DNA from: Lachnospiraceae bacterium
Lineage (GTDB): Bacteria; Bacillota; Clostridia; Lachnospirales; Lachnospiraceae
Direction of reading: 5' to 3'
Length of the DNA stretch: 64,000 nt
Assembly: GCA_910575565.1 (NCBI GenBank)
Contig: CAJTFL010000006.1
Coordinates: 150,329 to 214,328 of the forward strand
The notes below the pieces were generated by a model. It had not been told where the DNA came from. It saw only the letters and a list, made by a program, of their open reading frames with translations, and ran no database searches. A program made the translations under genes and the position numbers. Position 1 is the first letter of the stretch; each line of letters begins with the position of its first letter. Shown one piece after another: positions 42,912 through 52,777 of this stretch.

Positions 42912-44660
42912 ATGATGGAACAGGATGCAGGATGGGTTAAGGCGCGGCTTGGGGCGCTGCTTTTAGGCATCGGTCTTGGGCTTTTTGTGCCGGCGGCAGC
43001 CTTTGGGGCTTCGGCGAAACTTCCGGATGGCCTATGGGTGGAAGGGCAGAGCCTGGCTGGCTTAACCACAGAGGAAGCGGTAAAAGAGACGGAGGATCGG
43101 ATTGCCGTTATGGCCGGGCAGACGATTACGCTGGAGATTAACGAAAGGGTGCTTACGGCTACGGCGGAGGAACTGGGATTTTACTGGGGAAATCCGCAGG
43201 ATGTTAGGCAGGCGGTCAGCCGGTATGAGGATGGCAATCTTGTGCGCCGATATATGATGGCGGCGGATCTGGCGGCAGAGCCACTGGAGATTCCTTTAAA
43301 GACGGCTCTCCAGGAGGAGGTGATCTGTGCCTTTGTGGAGGAAAACTGCGCCGGGATGGACGCAGATGCCCAGGATGCCGGGATCGTCCGGGTAAACGGA
43401 GCATTCCAGATTACGCCTGAGGTAATGGGGATAAGGGTGAACGTTGAAGCCACGGCCCAGGTCGTAAGGGAAGCAGCGGATAAGGGGCTTGAAGAGGCAG
43501 TTTTTGCCCGGGGAGTGGTGGAGGAAACCCAGCCAAGGATCACTGCGGCGGATTTGGAGACGATCCAGGATGTGCTGGGGAGCTTTTCCACGGATTTTTC
43601 CAGCAGCGGATCGGCTCGTTCCACGAATCTTTCCGTGGGCGCGGCAAAGATCAATGGCCGTGTGCTGATGCCTGGGGAAACGCTGTCGGGCTATGAATGC
43701 CTTCAGCCTTTTACGGAGGCAAACGGCTACCAGTCGGCTGCCGCTTATGAAAACGGCCAGGTGGTGGACAGCATTGGCGGCGGCGTTTGCCAGATTGCCA
43801 CCACCCTTTATAATGCCGCCCTTCTTGCGGAGTTAGAGATTACCCAGCGGCAGAACCATTCCATGAGCGTAGGCTATGTAAAGCCTTCCCAGGATGCGGC
43901 TATCGCAGGAACGTATAAGGACATTAAAATCACTAATCCCTACGAGACGCCGGTTTATGTAGAGGGATATACGAAAGGAAGGACGCTGGCTTTTGCCATA
44001 TACGGAAGAGAAACCAGGCCGCCTAACCGGAAGATTGCTTTCCAGTCGGAAACCTTAAGCGTAACTTCCCCGGGAGCGCCCAGGGAAGTGCCTAACCCGG
44101 CGCTGGCTCCTGGAACCAGAAGGCAGGTGCAGTCGGCTCATAAGGGAATCCGTTCCCGGCTGTGGAAGATTGTGACGGTGGACGGGGTAGAGCAGGAAAG
44201 GACGCTTTTAAGCACAGATACGTATTATGCGTCCCCGGCGGTAATCCAGGTGGGCCCGGGTTTGCCTCCGGCCCGCCAGGCTCCGGCAGCAGAGGTTCCG
44301 GCCACGGAGCCGCATCCAAGCCCAGCGCCGTCCCCGGGTACAGGAACTATGCCTTCAGACACGGAGCCATCGAAAGCCCAGGTTCCGCCAGCGGAGCCAT
44401 CGTCAGCTCAAGTTCTGCCAGCGGAGCCATCGAAAGCCCAGGTTCCGTCAGCGGATCCGTCGGCGGTTTCGCCTTCGCCAGCAGAGCCATCCAAAGCTCC
44501 GGTTCCGGCTCCTCTTCCTACGCTGCCAAGAAGCGGTAAGCCGTCACCGGCCGTCCCTTCATCGGCGGAAACGCAGGTCGCGCCGCAGGATGGGTCTAAA
44601 GATACGGAAACTTGGCCGGAGGGCAGGGGAAGCAGCCCGAAGATTACGATTTACGAATAA
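42912..44660 (+). CDS. VanW-family secreted protein with Pro/Ser-rich repeat tail
   Basis: A 582-residue exported protein. It has a signal peptide (LGALLLGIGLGLFVPAAAFGASA), a peptidoglycan-binding-4 type region (LTTEEAVKETEDRIAVMAGQ), and the VanW domain (SVGAAKINGRVLMPGETLSGYECLQPFTEANGYQSA, GGGVCQIATTLYNAALLAELEI, RQNHSMSVGYV). The last 130 residues are low complexity with repeats of EPSKAQVPPA type, perhaps a wall-spanning tail. VanW of vancomycin clusters has no proven function. ATG 42912 has AAGGAG 8 bases upstream. Its stop overlaps the next start. Confidence 0.88.
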   Translation: MMEQDAGWVKARLGALLLGIGLGLFVPAAAFGASAKLPDGLWVEGQSLAGLTTEEAVKETEDRIAVMAGQTITLEINERVLTATAEELGFYWGNPQDVRQAVSRYEDGNLVRRYMMAADLAAEPLEIPLKTALQEEVICAFVEENCAGMDADAQDAGIVRVNGAFQITPEVMGIRVNVEATAQVVREAADKGLEEAVFARGVVEETQPRITAADLETIQDVLGSFSTDFSSSGSARSTNLSVGAAKINGRVLMPGETLSGYECLQPFTEANGYQSAAAYENGQVVDSIGGGVCQIATTLYNAALLAELEITQRQNHSMSVGYVKPSQDAAIAGTYKDIKITNPYETPVYVEGYTKGRTLAFAIYGRETRPPNRKIAFQSETLSVTSPGAPREVPNPALAPGTRRQVQSAHKGIRSRLWKIVTVDGVEQERTLLSTDTYYASPAVIQVGPGLPPARQAPAAEVPATEPHPSPAPSPGTGTMPSDTEPSKAQVPPAEPSSAQVLPAEPSKAQVPSADPSAVSPSPAEPSKAPVPAPLPTLPRSGKPSPAVPSSAETQVAPQDGSKDTETWPEGRGSSPKITIYE

Positions 44661-45292
44661 TGTTGGCAGGAATAACCGTTGGAGCAGGGATTATGAGGAC
44701 AGAACAGGAAGAGAAGCCTTACGGCTATAAGTTGGAGCCGGGGGAAGATTTAGTGGCGGCAGGATATGCAGGCCGGGAAGGCGCAAGGCAGCTGGCCTGG
44801 GCCTTTAAAGGGGAGCTTTCCTCCTGGTTTTCTTCGGGGTTTTTGGAGGAGGCGCAGGAGGAAATGCAGGAGGAAGCGGCTTTTCCCTGGAAGGAGTTTT
44901 CCTGGTGGGAAAAGCTTGGTGTTACGGCCATGGAGCCTGCCGGGGAGGGCGGTATTTTAAAGGCCGTCTGGGACTTGTGCGAAAGATATAAAATTGGTGC
45001 GTGGTTCTGCCTTAGGGATATCCCCATTAAACAGAGCACCATCGAAATCTGCGAGCGCTGCGGCCTAAACCCTTACCGGCTCCTTAGCGGAAACTGCCTG
45101 GTGCTTGCGGCAGAAAACGGCGGGCACGTAGTAAGGGCCTGTAAGGAGAAGGGGATCCCGGCGGCTGTGATCGGCCAGGTGAAGGAAGGGATCGGGCGGG
45201 AAATCCGGCACGGCCAGGAGACGGGATACCTAGGACGGCCTGTGGAGGATGAATTGCGCCGGGCCTTCAGGGAAGGCTTTCCTTCCCGGTAA
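44660..45292 (+). CDS. AIR synthase-like C-terminal domain protein
   Basis: A 210-residue protein. LAGITVGAGIMRTEQEE is followed by KLGVTAMEPAGEGGILKAVWDLCERYKIGAWFCLRDIPIKQSTIEICERCGLNPYRLLSGNCLVLAAE, which is the C-terminal (AIRS_C) half of the PurM/HypE/ThiL superfamily. The N-terminal ATP-binding half is absent; about 90 unrelated residues stand in its place. The start TAATG is coupled to vanW. ATP-dependent catalysis like that of HypE is therefore doubtful. Confidence 0.7.
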   Translation: MLAGITVGAGIMRTEQEEKPYGYKLEPGEDLVAAGYAGREGARQLAWAFKGELSSWFSSGFLEEAQEEMQEEAAFPWKEFSWWEKLGVTAMEPAGEGGILKAVWDLCERYKIGAWFCLRDIPIKQSTIEICERCGLNPYRLLSGNCLVLAAENGGHVVRACKEKGIPAAVIGQVKEGIGREIRHGQETGYLGRPVEDELRRAFREGFPSR

Positions 45293-45374
45293 GAAGCTGT
45301 GCCTGCGTTTTATCCGCAGGCGGGCGGCATTTGCCGCGCGTAAAGCTTTTTGGAAAAAGCGGAGGATAAGGAAG

Positions 45375-45857
45375 ATGAGAGAAAAAATCTTAGCGGTGAT
45401 TGAAAAAAACAGCCGGATAGACATAAAAGATCTGGCCATCTTGCTGGGGGAAAGCGAAGCAGCCGTAGCCAACGAGATTGCCGAGATGGAAAAAGAGCAT
45501 ATTATTTGCGGATACCATACCTTGATTAACTGGGACAATACCAGCGACGAGAAGGTGGTAGCCTTGATAGAGGTAAAGGTAACGCCCCAGAGAGGCATGG
45601 GCTTTGACAAGATTGCGGAGCGGATTTACCAGTACAGCGAAGTGAACGCTGTGTATTTGATGTCCGGCGCTTATGACTTTACGGTATTCATTGAAGGGAA
45701 AACCATGCGCCAGGTGGCTCAGTTCGTATCGGAGAAGCTTTCTCCTATGGAGTCGGTGCTGAGCACGGCCACCCATTTTGTGCTGAAAAAATATAAAGAT
45801 CACGGAACCATTATTTCAGAACCGGTTCAGGATGAAAGGATGCTGATTACCCCATGA
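45375..45857 (+). CDS. Lrp/AsnC-family transcriptional regulator
   Basis: A 160-residue regulator. The N-terminal helix-turn-helix (MREKILAVIEKNSRIDIKDLAILLGESEAAVANEIAEME) is followed by the RAM ligand-binding domain (VALIEVKVTPQRGMGFDKIAERIYQYSEVNAVYLMSGAYDFTVFIEGKTMRQVAQFV). GGAGGATAAGG precedes ATG 45375. The stop overlaps the aminotransferase start (ATGA), so it is likely that it senses an amino acid and controls this operon. Confidence 0.92.
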   Translation: MREKILAVIEKNSRIDIKDLAILLGESEAAVANEIAEMEKEHIICGYHTLINWDNTSDEKVVALIEVKVTPQRGMGFDKIAERIYQYSEVNAVYLMSGAYDFTVFIEGKTMRQVAQFVSEKLSPMESVLSTATHFVLKKYKDHGTIISEPVQDERMLITP

Positions 45858-47023
45858 GAAATCCCTTGTCAGATACGATTGTATCCATCCCGCCATCAGG
45901 CATCCGGAAATTTTTTGATATTGTCAGCGAAATGAAGGATGCCATATCCCTGGGCGTAGGCGAGCCTGATTTTGATACGCCATGGCATATCCGGGAAGAG
46001 GGGATTTATTCCCTGGAAAAAGGAAGAACCTTTTACACATCTAATGCGGGGCTTAAGGAGCTGAAGGAAGAAATCTGCAATTATTTAAAGCGGCGGATGG
46101 AGGTAAGCTATCTGCCGGACAGCGAGGTGATGGTTACGGTAGGGGGCAGCGAGGCCATCGATATCGCCCTCCGCGCCATGCTAAACCCCGGCGACGAGGT
46201 GCTGGTTCCCCAGCCCAGCTACGTATCCTATGTGCCCTGCGTCACCCTGGCTGGAGGGAAGCCAGTGATTATCCAGCTGGAAGAGCAGGATCAGTTTAAG
46301 CTTACCGGAAGGAAGCTTTTGGAAAAGATTACGCCCAAAACCAAGATCCTGATCCTTCCTTTCCCCAATAACCCTACAGGGGCGATTATGGAGAAGGAAG
46401 AGCTGGAAGAGATTGCAAAGATTGTCCGGGAAAAAGATCTGTTCGTCCTTTCCGACGAGATCTATGCAGAATTGACGTACAAGCAGAAGCACGTTACCAT
46501 CGCCGCGTTTCCGGGGATGAAGGAGAGGACGGTGCTGATCAATGGCTTTTCCAAGGCTTATGCCATGACCGGGTGGCGCTTAGGCTATGTGTGCGCCCCG
46601 GAAGTAATCTTAAAGCAAATGCTGAAGATCCATCAGTTTGCCATTATGTGCGCTCCCACCACCAGCCAGTACGCGGCGGTGTCCGCCTTAAGGAACGGGG
46701 ACAAAGATGTGGAGATGATGCGGGAATCCTACAACCAGCGCCGCCGTTACTTAATGCACGCTTACAAGGAAATGGGCTTGGACTGCTTTGAGCCTTTCGG
46801 GGCGTTTTATACCTTTCCCAGCATTAAGCGCTTCGGCATAACTTCCGATGAATTTGCCACCCGCCTGCTTAAGGAGGAAAAGGTGGCGGTAGTGCCGGGG
46901 ACGGCCTTTGGGGACTGCGGAGAAGGTTTCCTGCGGATTTCCTACGCCTATTCCCTGGAGAGCCTGAAGAAAGCTTTAGGGCGTATTGGCCGGTTTGTAA
47001 AGCGGCTGGACGGGGAGGCATAA
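45854..47023 (+). CDS. Class I/II pyridoxal phosphate aminotransferase
   Basis: A 389-residue transaminase. Key segments are SLGVGEPDFDTPWHIREEG, LPFPNNPTGAIMEKEEL, VLSDEIYAELTYK with the aspartate facing the cofactor nitrogen, NGFSKAYAMTGWRLGYVCAP with the Schiff-base lysine, and FLRISYAYS with the carboxylate-binding arginine. The substrate is unknown; aromatic or aspartate/alanine types are both possible. Overlap with the Lrp gene is a common clostridial pairing. Confidence 0.93.
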   Translation: MRNPLSDTIVSIPPSGIRKFFDIVSEMKDAISLGVGEPDFDTPWHIREEGIYSLEKGRTFYTSNAGLKELKEEICNYLKRRMEVSYLPDSEVMVTVGGSEAIDIALRAMLNPGDEVLVPQPSYVSYVPCVTLAGGKPVIIQLEEQDQFKLTGRKLLEKITPKTKILILPFPNNPTGAIMEKEELEEIAKIVREKDLFVLSDEIYAELTYKQKHVTIAAFPGMKERTVLINGFSKAYAMTGWRLGYVCAPEVILKQMLKIHQFAIMCAPTTSQYAAVSALRNGDKDVEMMRESYNQRRRYLMHAYKEMGLDCFEPFGAFYTFPSIKRFGITSDEFATRLLKEEKVAVVPGTAFGDCGEGFLRISYAYSLESLKKALGRIGRFVKRLDGEA

Positions 47024-47028
47024 GGAAG

Positions 47029-47538
47029 ATGAATATCGTGCTGTATGAGCCGGAAATGCCTGCCAATACAGGGAATATCGGCAGAACCTGCGTGGCGACG
47101 AATACCCGGCTCCATTTGATCGAGCCTCTGGGGTTTAAGATCAATGAAAAATCCTTAAAACGGGCAGGCCTGGACTACTGGGACAAGCTGGATGTTACCG
47201 TTTACTGCGATTTTGGGGATTTCCTGGAGAAAAATCCGGGGGCAAGGATTTATATGGCCACCACGAAGGCCGGGAAGGTCTATACAGAGGTGGAGTATGG
47301 CTCGGAGGATTATCTGATGTTCGGCCCGGAGAGCCGGGGGATCCCGGAGGAGATTCTGGTGGAATACCCGGAAAGCTGTGTGCGGATCCCGATGTGGGGC
47401 GATATCCGCTCGCTGAATTTATCTAATTCCGCTGCCATCCTGCTGTACGAGGCGCTGCGCCAGAACGGCTTTCATCAGATGAGCTTAAAGGGGCAGCTTC
47501 ACCGGCTTAACTGGAAAGGGGACGGCAGTGAAGGATAA
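47029..47538 (+). CDS. trmL: tRNA (cytidine/uridine-34 2'-O)-methyltransferase TrmL
   Basis: TrmL methylates the wobble ribose of tRNA-Leu species. The 169-residue SPOUT protein has MNIVLYEPEMPANTGNIGRTCVATNTRLHLIEPLGF, the knot segment MFGPESRGIPEEIL and the end IPMWGDIRSLNLSNSAAILLYEALRQ. It starts 5 bases after the aminotransferase stop. Confidence 0.95.
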   Translation: MNIVLYEPEMPANTGNIGRTCVATNTRLHLIEPLGFKINEKSLKRAGLDYWDKLDVTVYCDFGDFLEKNPGARIYMATTKAGKVYTEVEYGSEDYLMFGPESRGIPEEILVEYPESCVRIPMWGDIRSLNLSNSAAILLYEALRQNGFHQMSLKGQLHRLNWKGDGSEG

Positions 47539-47562
47539 AACAGATGGAGGGGAAGAAAGCCG

Positions 47563-48249
47563 ATGCCATTTATCAGCGTGTTTGATGTAATTGGCCCGAA
47601 TATGATCGGGCCTTCCAGCTCCCATACCGCGGGAGCCTGCGCTATCGCCCATCTGGCACAGAAGATGAAAAGCGGGGCATTAAAGGAAGTGGAATTCACC
47701 TTGTATGGTTCCTTTGCCAAAACGTACCGGGGCCACGGCACGGACAGGGCGCTCCTGGGAGGGATTATGGGATTTGCCACGGATGACGTGCGGATCCGGG
47801 ATTCCTTCCGCATCGCCCAGGAACGGGGGATCGCCTACCGTTTTATCGTCAATGAACAGGAGAAGGATGTCCATCCCAATACAGTGGATATCCGCATGGT
47901 CAATGGGGTTGGCTCGCAAATGACAATCCGGGGAGAATCTTTAGGCGGCGGGAAGGTGAGAATCGTAAGGATTAACCAGGTTCAGGTAGATTTTACCGGG
48001 GAGTACAATGCGGTCATTATTATCCAGAAGGACAGGCCGGGCGTGGCGGCTCATATCACCAAAGCCTTAAGCGACAGGGGCGTAAACATTGCGTTTATGC
48101 GCCTGTTCAGGGAATCCAAAGGGGAAAAAGCGTATACCATCGTGGAATCCGACGGGCGGCTTCCGGAGGATATCACCGGCAAGCTTTTGGAAAATCCCAA
48201 TATCCGTGAGGTAATGCTGGTGCAGAAGCAGGAGGAAGGTGGATCATGA
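47563..48249 (+). CDS. sdaAB: L-serine dehydratase, iron-sulfur type, beta subunit
   Basis: With SdaAA this enzyme turns serine into pyruvate and ammonia. The 228-residue subunit begins SVFDVIGPNMIGPSSSHTAGACAIAHLAQKM, has GSFAKTYRGHGTDRALLGGIMGF, and a C-terminal ACT domain (VIIIQKDRPGVAAHITKALSDRGVNIAFMRLFRESKGEKAYTIVESD). The start follows GGAGGGG. The stop overlaps sdaAA. Confidence 0.95.
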   Translation: MPFISVFDVIGPNMIGPSSSHTAGACAIAHLAQKMKSGALKEVEFTLYGSFAKTYRGHGTDRALLGGIMGFATDDVRIRDSFRIAQERGIAYRFIVNEQEKDVHPNTVDIRMVNGVGSQMTIRGESLGGGKVRIVRINQVQVDFTGEYNAVIIIQKDRPGVAAHITKALSDRGVNIAFMRLFRESKGEKAYTIVESDGRLPEDITGKLLENPNIREVMLVQKQEEGGS

Positions 48250-49109
48250 CGGATTTTAAGAATGCCAAGGAGCTGCTTGCCCTTTGCCATAAGAATCATC
48301 AGCGGGTTTCTGACGTGATGAGGCAGCGGGAATGTGAGCTGGGGGAGGTTTCCATGGATCAGGCCTGTGGCCGGATGAGGAAAGTGCTGGAAGTGATGCG
48401 GCAGTCTGCCCAGAAGCCCATCAAGATGCCTCAAAAGTCCATGGGCGGACTGATCGGCGGGGAAGCACGGATGCTGGATGTTTACCAGGGAAAGGGAAGC
48501 AGCGTATGCGGGAAGGTGCTGGGACGGGGGATTACCTACGCCATGGCCGTGCTGGAGGTAAATGCCTCCATGGGTGTGATTGTGGCGGCGCCCACGGCAG
48601 GTTCGGCGGGGGTTGTCCCGGGGGTTTTGCTGGCTCTGCAGGAGGAATATGGGATTTCCGATGAGCGGATGGTGGATGCCTTGTTTCATGCCGGGGCTAT
48701 CGGCTACCTTGCCATGCGCAACGCCACGGTGGCAGGCGCCGTGGGCGGCTGCCAGGCAGAGGTAGGCGTAGCCGCGGCCATGGCCTCCTCCGCCGCGGTA
48801 GAGCTTATGGGGGGAGATGTGCAGCAAAGCCTGGATGCCGCGGCAACCGTCCTGATGAATATGCTGGGCTTGGTGTGCGATCCTGTAGGGGGGCTGGTGG
48901 AGTACCCATGCCAGAACCGGAACGCGGCAGGGGTGGCGAACGCGCTGGTTGCCGCAGAGCTTGCCCTGGCCGGGATCCGCCAGCTGATTCCCTTTGATGA
49001 AATGCTGGATACCATGTACCAGGTGGGAAGGCGGATTCCCTATGAGCTGCGGGAGACTGCCCTGGGCGGGTGCGCCGCAGCGCCGTCGGGATGCCGGTTC
49101 TGCCATTGA
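48246..49109 (+). CDS. sdaAA: L-serine dehydratase, iron-sulfur type, alpha subunit
   Basis: A 287-residue catalytic subunit. It shows the family blocks MGGLIGGEARMLD, VIVAAPTAGSAGVVPGVLLAL, AGAIGYLAMRNATVAGAVGGCQAEVGVAAAMASSAAVELMGG, CDPVGGLVEYPCQNRN and ALGGCAAAPSGCRFC, with cysteines for the [4Fe-4S] cluster. The ATG overlaps the sdaAB stop. The 3' end of the gene is the first unit of a short tandem repeat. Confidence 0.95.
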   Translation: MTDFKNAKELLALCHKNHQRVSDVMRQRECELGEVSMDQACGRMRKVLEVMRQSAQKPIKMPQKSMGGLIGGEARMLDVYQGKGSSVCGKVLGRGITYAMAVLEVNASMGVIVAAPTAGSAGVVPGVLLALQEEYGISDERMVDALFHAGAIGYLAMRNATVAGAVGGCQAEVGVAAAMASSAAVELMGGDVQQSLDAAATVLMNMLGLVCDPVGGLVEYPCQNRNAAGVANALVAAELALAGIRQLIPFDEMLDTMYQVGRRIPYELRETALGGCAAAPSGCRFCH

Positions 49110-49210
49110 CAGCGGATCGTTTTGTCGCCGGGATGCCGGTTCTGTGTTGACAGCATCCTGCTTTGTTGTCGGGATGCCGGGGCTGTGTTGACAGTATTCC
49201 CGCTTTGCCG
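49087..49210 (+). repeat. 41-42 bp tandem repeat from the 3' end of sdaAA
   Basis: CGGGATGCCGG followed by (T/G)(T/G)CTG...TTGACAGC recurs at 49087, 49129 and 49170. The first unit encodes the last codons of sdaAA (GCRFCH), the other two are non-coding. The rest up to 49262 shows nothing further. Confidence 0.75.
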
Positions 49211-49262
49211 AAAAAAGGATGGGCTTGATGACAGGGGGAATACTGCCCTGGGGAGTGGGATT

Positions 49263-51536
49263 TTAATTACGCTCAGGCGCACTCTCCAGATGCCAAATTT
49301 CCTGGTTGTATTGGAGGATCGTCCGATCGGAGGAGAAAAAGCCGGCTTTGCTGATATTTGCCAGCATCATTTTCGCCCAGTGCATCCGATCCTCATAGGC
49401 GGCAAGAGCCTTATCCTTCGTGTGAAGGTAATCCTGAAAATCGGGGAAGGTCATGAACCAGTCTTTGCTTAACAGTTCATGGTACAGCCGCTCTAAGTGT
49501 TCACTGCTGCCCACCGCCTTCATGGGCTGGCTGATGATAAAGTCTACCGCCTGCTTCAGCTGCGGATCGCGCTCGTAGTAGTTTCTGGAAACATACTCAT
49601 TTTTTGCATAACGTTCGATTACCTGCTGGCTGGAATCGCCGAAGGTAAAAATATTGTCTGGCCCCACCAGCTGGGCGATTTCCACGTTTGCCCCGTCTTT
49701 CGTTCCCAAGGTTATTGCGCCGTTTAACATAAATTTCATATTGCTTGTGCCGGAAGCCTCCTTGGAAGCCAGGGAAATCTGCTCGGAGATATCACAGGCA
49801 GGGATCAGCTTTTCCGCCAGGGTGACGTTATAATTTTCCGCCATAACCACGTTCAAATACGGGCGGACTTCCGGATCCTGCCCGATTAGCTGCGAGAGGC
49901 AGAGGATCAGGTGGATAATGTCCTTGGCTATGGTGTAGGCTGGGGCGGCCTTTGCACCGAAAAATACGGTGATGGGCCGGATCGGCTTCCTGCCGGATTT
50001 AATCTCCAGGTACTTATGGATCACATACAGGGCGTTTAGCTGCTGACGCTTATACTCGTGAAGCCGTTTCACCTGGATATCAAACACGGAGTTTTCGTCA
50101 ACGCAGATATTTTGGGTGCGGCGCAGATAATCCCTTAGGATTTCTTTCCGCTTCGCCTTGATGGACAAAAGCTCTCCCAGCACGGCAGTATCCTGGGAGA
50201 AGGCCGCCAGCTTTTCTAATTCCATGGCGTCCCGTTTAAATCCGGGGCCGATCAGGCGCTGGGTAAAGGCGGAAAGCTCCGGGTTGCTGTAAAGAAGCCA
50301 GCGGCGGAAGGTGATGCCGTTGGTCTTATTATTAAATTTTTCCGGGTAAAGGCGGTAAAAATGGTTTAACTCCGACTGCTTTAAGATTTCTGTGTGGAGG
50401 GCGGCCACGCCGTTTACGCTGATGCCGTAGTGGATATCCATATGGGCCATGCACACACAGTTGTCCTGATTAATGATGGAAACGGCAGGATCCTGGTATT
50501 TGCGGTTTACCCGGTTGTTTAATTCCAGGATAATGGGAATCAGCTGGGGCACTGCCTGCTGCAAGAAATGCAGGGGCCATTTTTCCAGCGCTTCCGCAAG
50601 GATGGTGTGGTTGGTGTAAGCGCAGACCTTAGAAACCACCTGGATTGCCTCATCTATCAGGAGTCCCCGTTCCATAAGCAGGCGGATAAGCTCGGGGATA
50701 ACCATGGTGGGATGGGTGTCATTGATCTGGATCACCGCGTAATCGGCCAGATCATACAGGTTTGAGCCTTTTGCGATACACTCATCCAGAATCAGCCTTG
50801 CCCCGTTGGATACCATAAAATACTGCTGGTAGATCCGCAGCAGATGGCCTTTTTCGTCGCTGTCGTCAGGGTATAAGAATAAAGTCAGGTTGCGCTCAAT
50901 TTGGCTTTTGTCAAAGTTTATGCCCTCCTGGACTAAGGATTCATCCACGGATTCAAGGTCAAAAAGGTGGAGCTTTGTGGTGCGGTTGCCGTATCCCATC
51001 ACATCGATATCATACATCCTGGACTGTACCGAAAAGCCGCCGAAATGGATGGGATAAGATTTATCCGTCCGGGTCAGCCAGGAATGGGGCGTGATCCATG
51101 GGTTGGGAACTTCTTTTTGCAGATTGTGCTCAAAAACCTGGCGGAACAGTCCAAAGTGATAGTTTAAGCCTATCCCGTCGCCGTTTAAGCCCAAGGTAGC
51201 GATAGAATCCAGGAAACAGGCGGCAAGCCTGCCCAGGCCGCCGTTGCCCAGGGACGGCTCCGGCTCAAGTTCCTCGATTTCCGCCAGGGACTTCCCGCAT
51301 TGTGCCAGCTCATCCCGGACTTCATCATACAGGCCAAGGTTAATCAGGTTATTGGACAGCAGCTTTCCAATAAGGAATTCTGCGGAAATATAATATAATT
51401 TTTTCTTTCCCTGGCTGCTCTCCTTTTCTTTTGCCATTTCTTTGATATACGTTAAAAGTCCAATGTAGATTTCCTCATTCGTACATTCGTCCATACCGCG
51501 TCCAAACTGCTTTTTAATTGCTTCGTTTGCTGTCAT
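49263..51536 (-). CDS. glgP: Glycogen/maltodextrin phosphorylase
   Basis: This enzyme releases glucose-1-phosphate from alpha-1,4-glucans. The 757-residue protein (family 750-850) shows [76 protein letters not shown] segment ([21 protein letters not shown]), [15 protein letters not shown] and the cofactor site [28 protein letters not shown] with the PLP lysine. AAAGGAGG precedes the minus-strand ATG. Confidence 0.96.
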   Translation of the reverse strand: MTANEAIKKQFGRGMDECTNEEIYIGLLTYIKEMAKEKESSQGKKKLYYISAEFLIGKLLSNNLINLGLYDEVRDELAQCGKSLAEIEELEPEPSLGNGGLGRLAACFLDSIATLGLNGDGIGLNYHFGLFRQVFEHNLQKEVPNPWITPHSWLTRTDKSYPIHFGGFSVQSRMYDIDVMGYGNRTTKLHLFDLESVDESLVQEGINFDKSQIERNLTLFLYPDDSDEKGHLLRIYQQYFMVSNGARLILDECIAKGSNLYDLADYAVIQINDTHPTMVIPELIRLLMERGLLIDEAIQVVSKVCAYTNHTILAEALEKWPLHFLQQAVPQLIPIILELNNRVNRKYQDPAVSIINQDNCVCMAHMDIHYGISVNGVAALHTEILKQSELNHFYRLYPEKFNNKTNGITFRRWLLYSNPELSAFTQRLIGPGFKRDAMELEKLAAFSQDTAVLGELLSIKAKRKEILRDYLRRTQNICVDENSVFDIQVKRLHEYKRQQLNALYVIHKYLEIKSGRKPIRPITVFFGAKAAPAYTIAKDIIHLILCLSQLIGQDPEVRPYLNVVMAENYNVTLAEKLIPACDISEQISLASKEASGTSNMKFMLNGAITLGTKDGANVEIAQLVGPDNIFTFGDSSQQVIERYAKNEYVSRNYYERDPQLKQAVDFIISQPMKAVGSSEHLERLYHELLSKDWFMTFPDFQDYLHTKDKALAAYEDRMHWAKMMLANISKAGFFSSDRTILQYNQEIWHLESAPERN

Positions 51537-52117
51537 GGTGAAAGCCTCCTTTTAGATTAGTTGTATTGGTTTTGGGTATTGCAGTTGTTGTATTCGTTGT
51601 GTTTGTTGTGTTTGTTGTATTCATGGCTGCTCTTTTATTTTGTGTCAATGATCCAAGCGCTGTGTTTGCAAGGCATTTGACGAGGGGATTTTCTTTGTGT
51701 AGGTTTGCCTTGTGTAGGTTTAGCTTGCACGGATATGCCTTGCATAGGTTTAGCTTGCGCTTGGCTTATTTTGCGCTGTTTTAGTTTGTGCTATCTCATC
51801 TTATGCGAGTTTGCGGAATGCAAGGCGCGCAAGATAAGCGCAATATTTGCGTGGATTTGCGTAAATTTGCATAAAGGTAATATACACCAACTTTTCCAAA
51901 ATTGCAAGAGTATTTTTTGCGTGTCCAATCGGCATATTTCCAATCATTAGCATTCACCGGAAAAGCAGGAACTATTCTCCGTGATAGGGGATTTCTGTGG
52001 AGTATTGCGGGTTTGGTTTTTGGAAGGAAAGAATACGGCGCTTTTCGTATAGAATGATGGTAGAGAGTGATGGTAGAGAGGGTCTGGCAAAAAAGTGAAA
52101 ATGGAGGGCAAAAAGGG
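51537..52117. other. Intergenic region with 15-bp and 9-bp direct repeats
   Basis: Between the divergent glgP and spmA. A GTTTGTTGT-type run lies at 51585-51625. A degenerate 15-bp repeat (TTG-TAGGTTT-GC(C)) runs about five times at 51698-51770. TGATGGTAGAGAG occurs twice at 52055-52080. No credible gene; the frames here are low-complexity shadows. Promoters of both genes must lie here. Confidence 0.5.
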
Positions 52118-52777
52118 ATGATGAATTATCTTTGGTCAGGGATGCTGCTGCTGGGAATTATGTGGGGCGCATTCCATGGGGGGCTTAATCAGGTGACAAT
52201 GGGGATTTTGGACGGGGCAAAGGATGGGGTTTCCTTGGGGCTTACTTTGCTTGGAGTGCTGGCATTCTGGAGCGGCATTTTGGAAATCGCTCAGGCTTCC
52301 GGGCTGGTGGACTGGCTGGCAGGGAAGCTAAGGCCAGTCATGAAATTTTTGTTCCCTAACCTGGATCCGGGACATCCGGCGGTTAAGTATATGTCGCTGA
52401 ATATGATTGCCAATTGCTTGGGACTAGGATCTGCGGCAACCCCGGCAGGTTTGGCGGCGTTTAAGGAGCTGGAGAAGCTGGAGGAGGAAAGGCGGGGGAG
52501 AGAAAGGCGGGGGGGAGAAAGGCGAAAAAAAGATGGACAGGAGAAAGAAGGGCAGGAGAAAAAAATATCTGCCCAGTCCAAAGGAACAGCCAGCAATGAG
52601 ATGTGCACCTTTTTGATTTTAAATATTTCTTCTTTGCAGTTAATTCCGGTAAATATTATTGCTTATCGGAGCCAATATGGCAGCAGTAACCCGGCGGCGA
52701 TTGTGGGGCCTGCGATTGCGGCGACGATGGCGAGTACGCTGGCGGCGGTGGTGTTTTGTAAGGTGATGGACAGATAA
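52118..52777 (+). CDS. spmA: Spore maturation protein A (SpmA)
   Basis: SpmA is a nucleoside-recognition-domain membrane protein needed for spore core dehydration. The 219-residue protein reads MMNYLWSGMLLLGIMWGAFHGGLNQVTMGILDGAKDGVSLGLTLLGVLAFWSGILEIA, then NPHxx-type LDPGHPAVKYMSLNMIANCLGLGSAATPAGLAAFKEL, and ends NIIAYRSQYGSSNPAAIVGPAIAATMAST. A 40-residue charged insertion rich in E, R, K and G follows KELEKLEEE and is unusual. ATG 52118 has GGAGGG upstream. The usual partner spmB is not downstream; mobile-element DNA begins instead. Confidence 0.88.
   Translation: MMNYLWSGMLLLGIMWGAFHGGLNQVTMGILDGAKDGVSLGLTLLGVLAFWSGILEIAQASGLVDWLAGKLRPVMKFLFPNLDPGHPAVKYMSLNMIANCLGLGSAATPAGLAAFKELEKLEEERRGRERRGGERRKKDGQEKEGQEKKISAQSKGTASNEMCTFLILNISSLQLIPVNIIAYRSQYGSSNPAAIVGPAIAATMASTLAAVVFCKVMDR

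Noticed and set aside
44162..44539. Plus-strand frame rich in Gly/Ser inside vanW
   Set aside because: It is a shadow of the Pro/Ser-rich repeat tail of VanW in another frame.
51566..51784. Small gene with Val/Phe and pentapeptide-like repeats
   Set aside because: It starts in a GTTTGTTGT run, lacks a ribosome binding site and is explained by nucleotide repeats.
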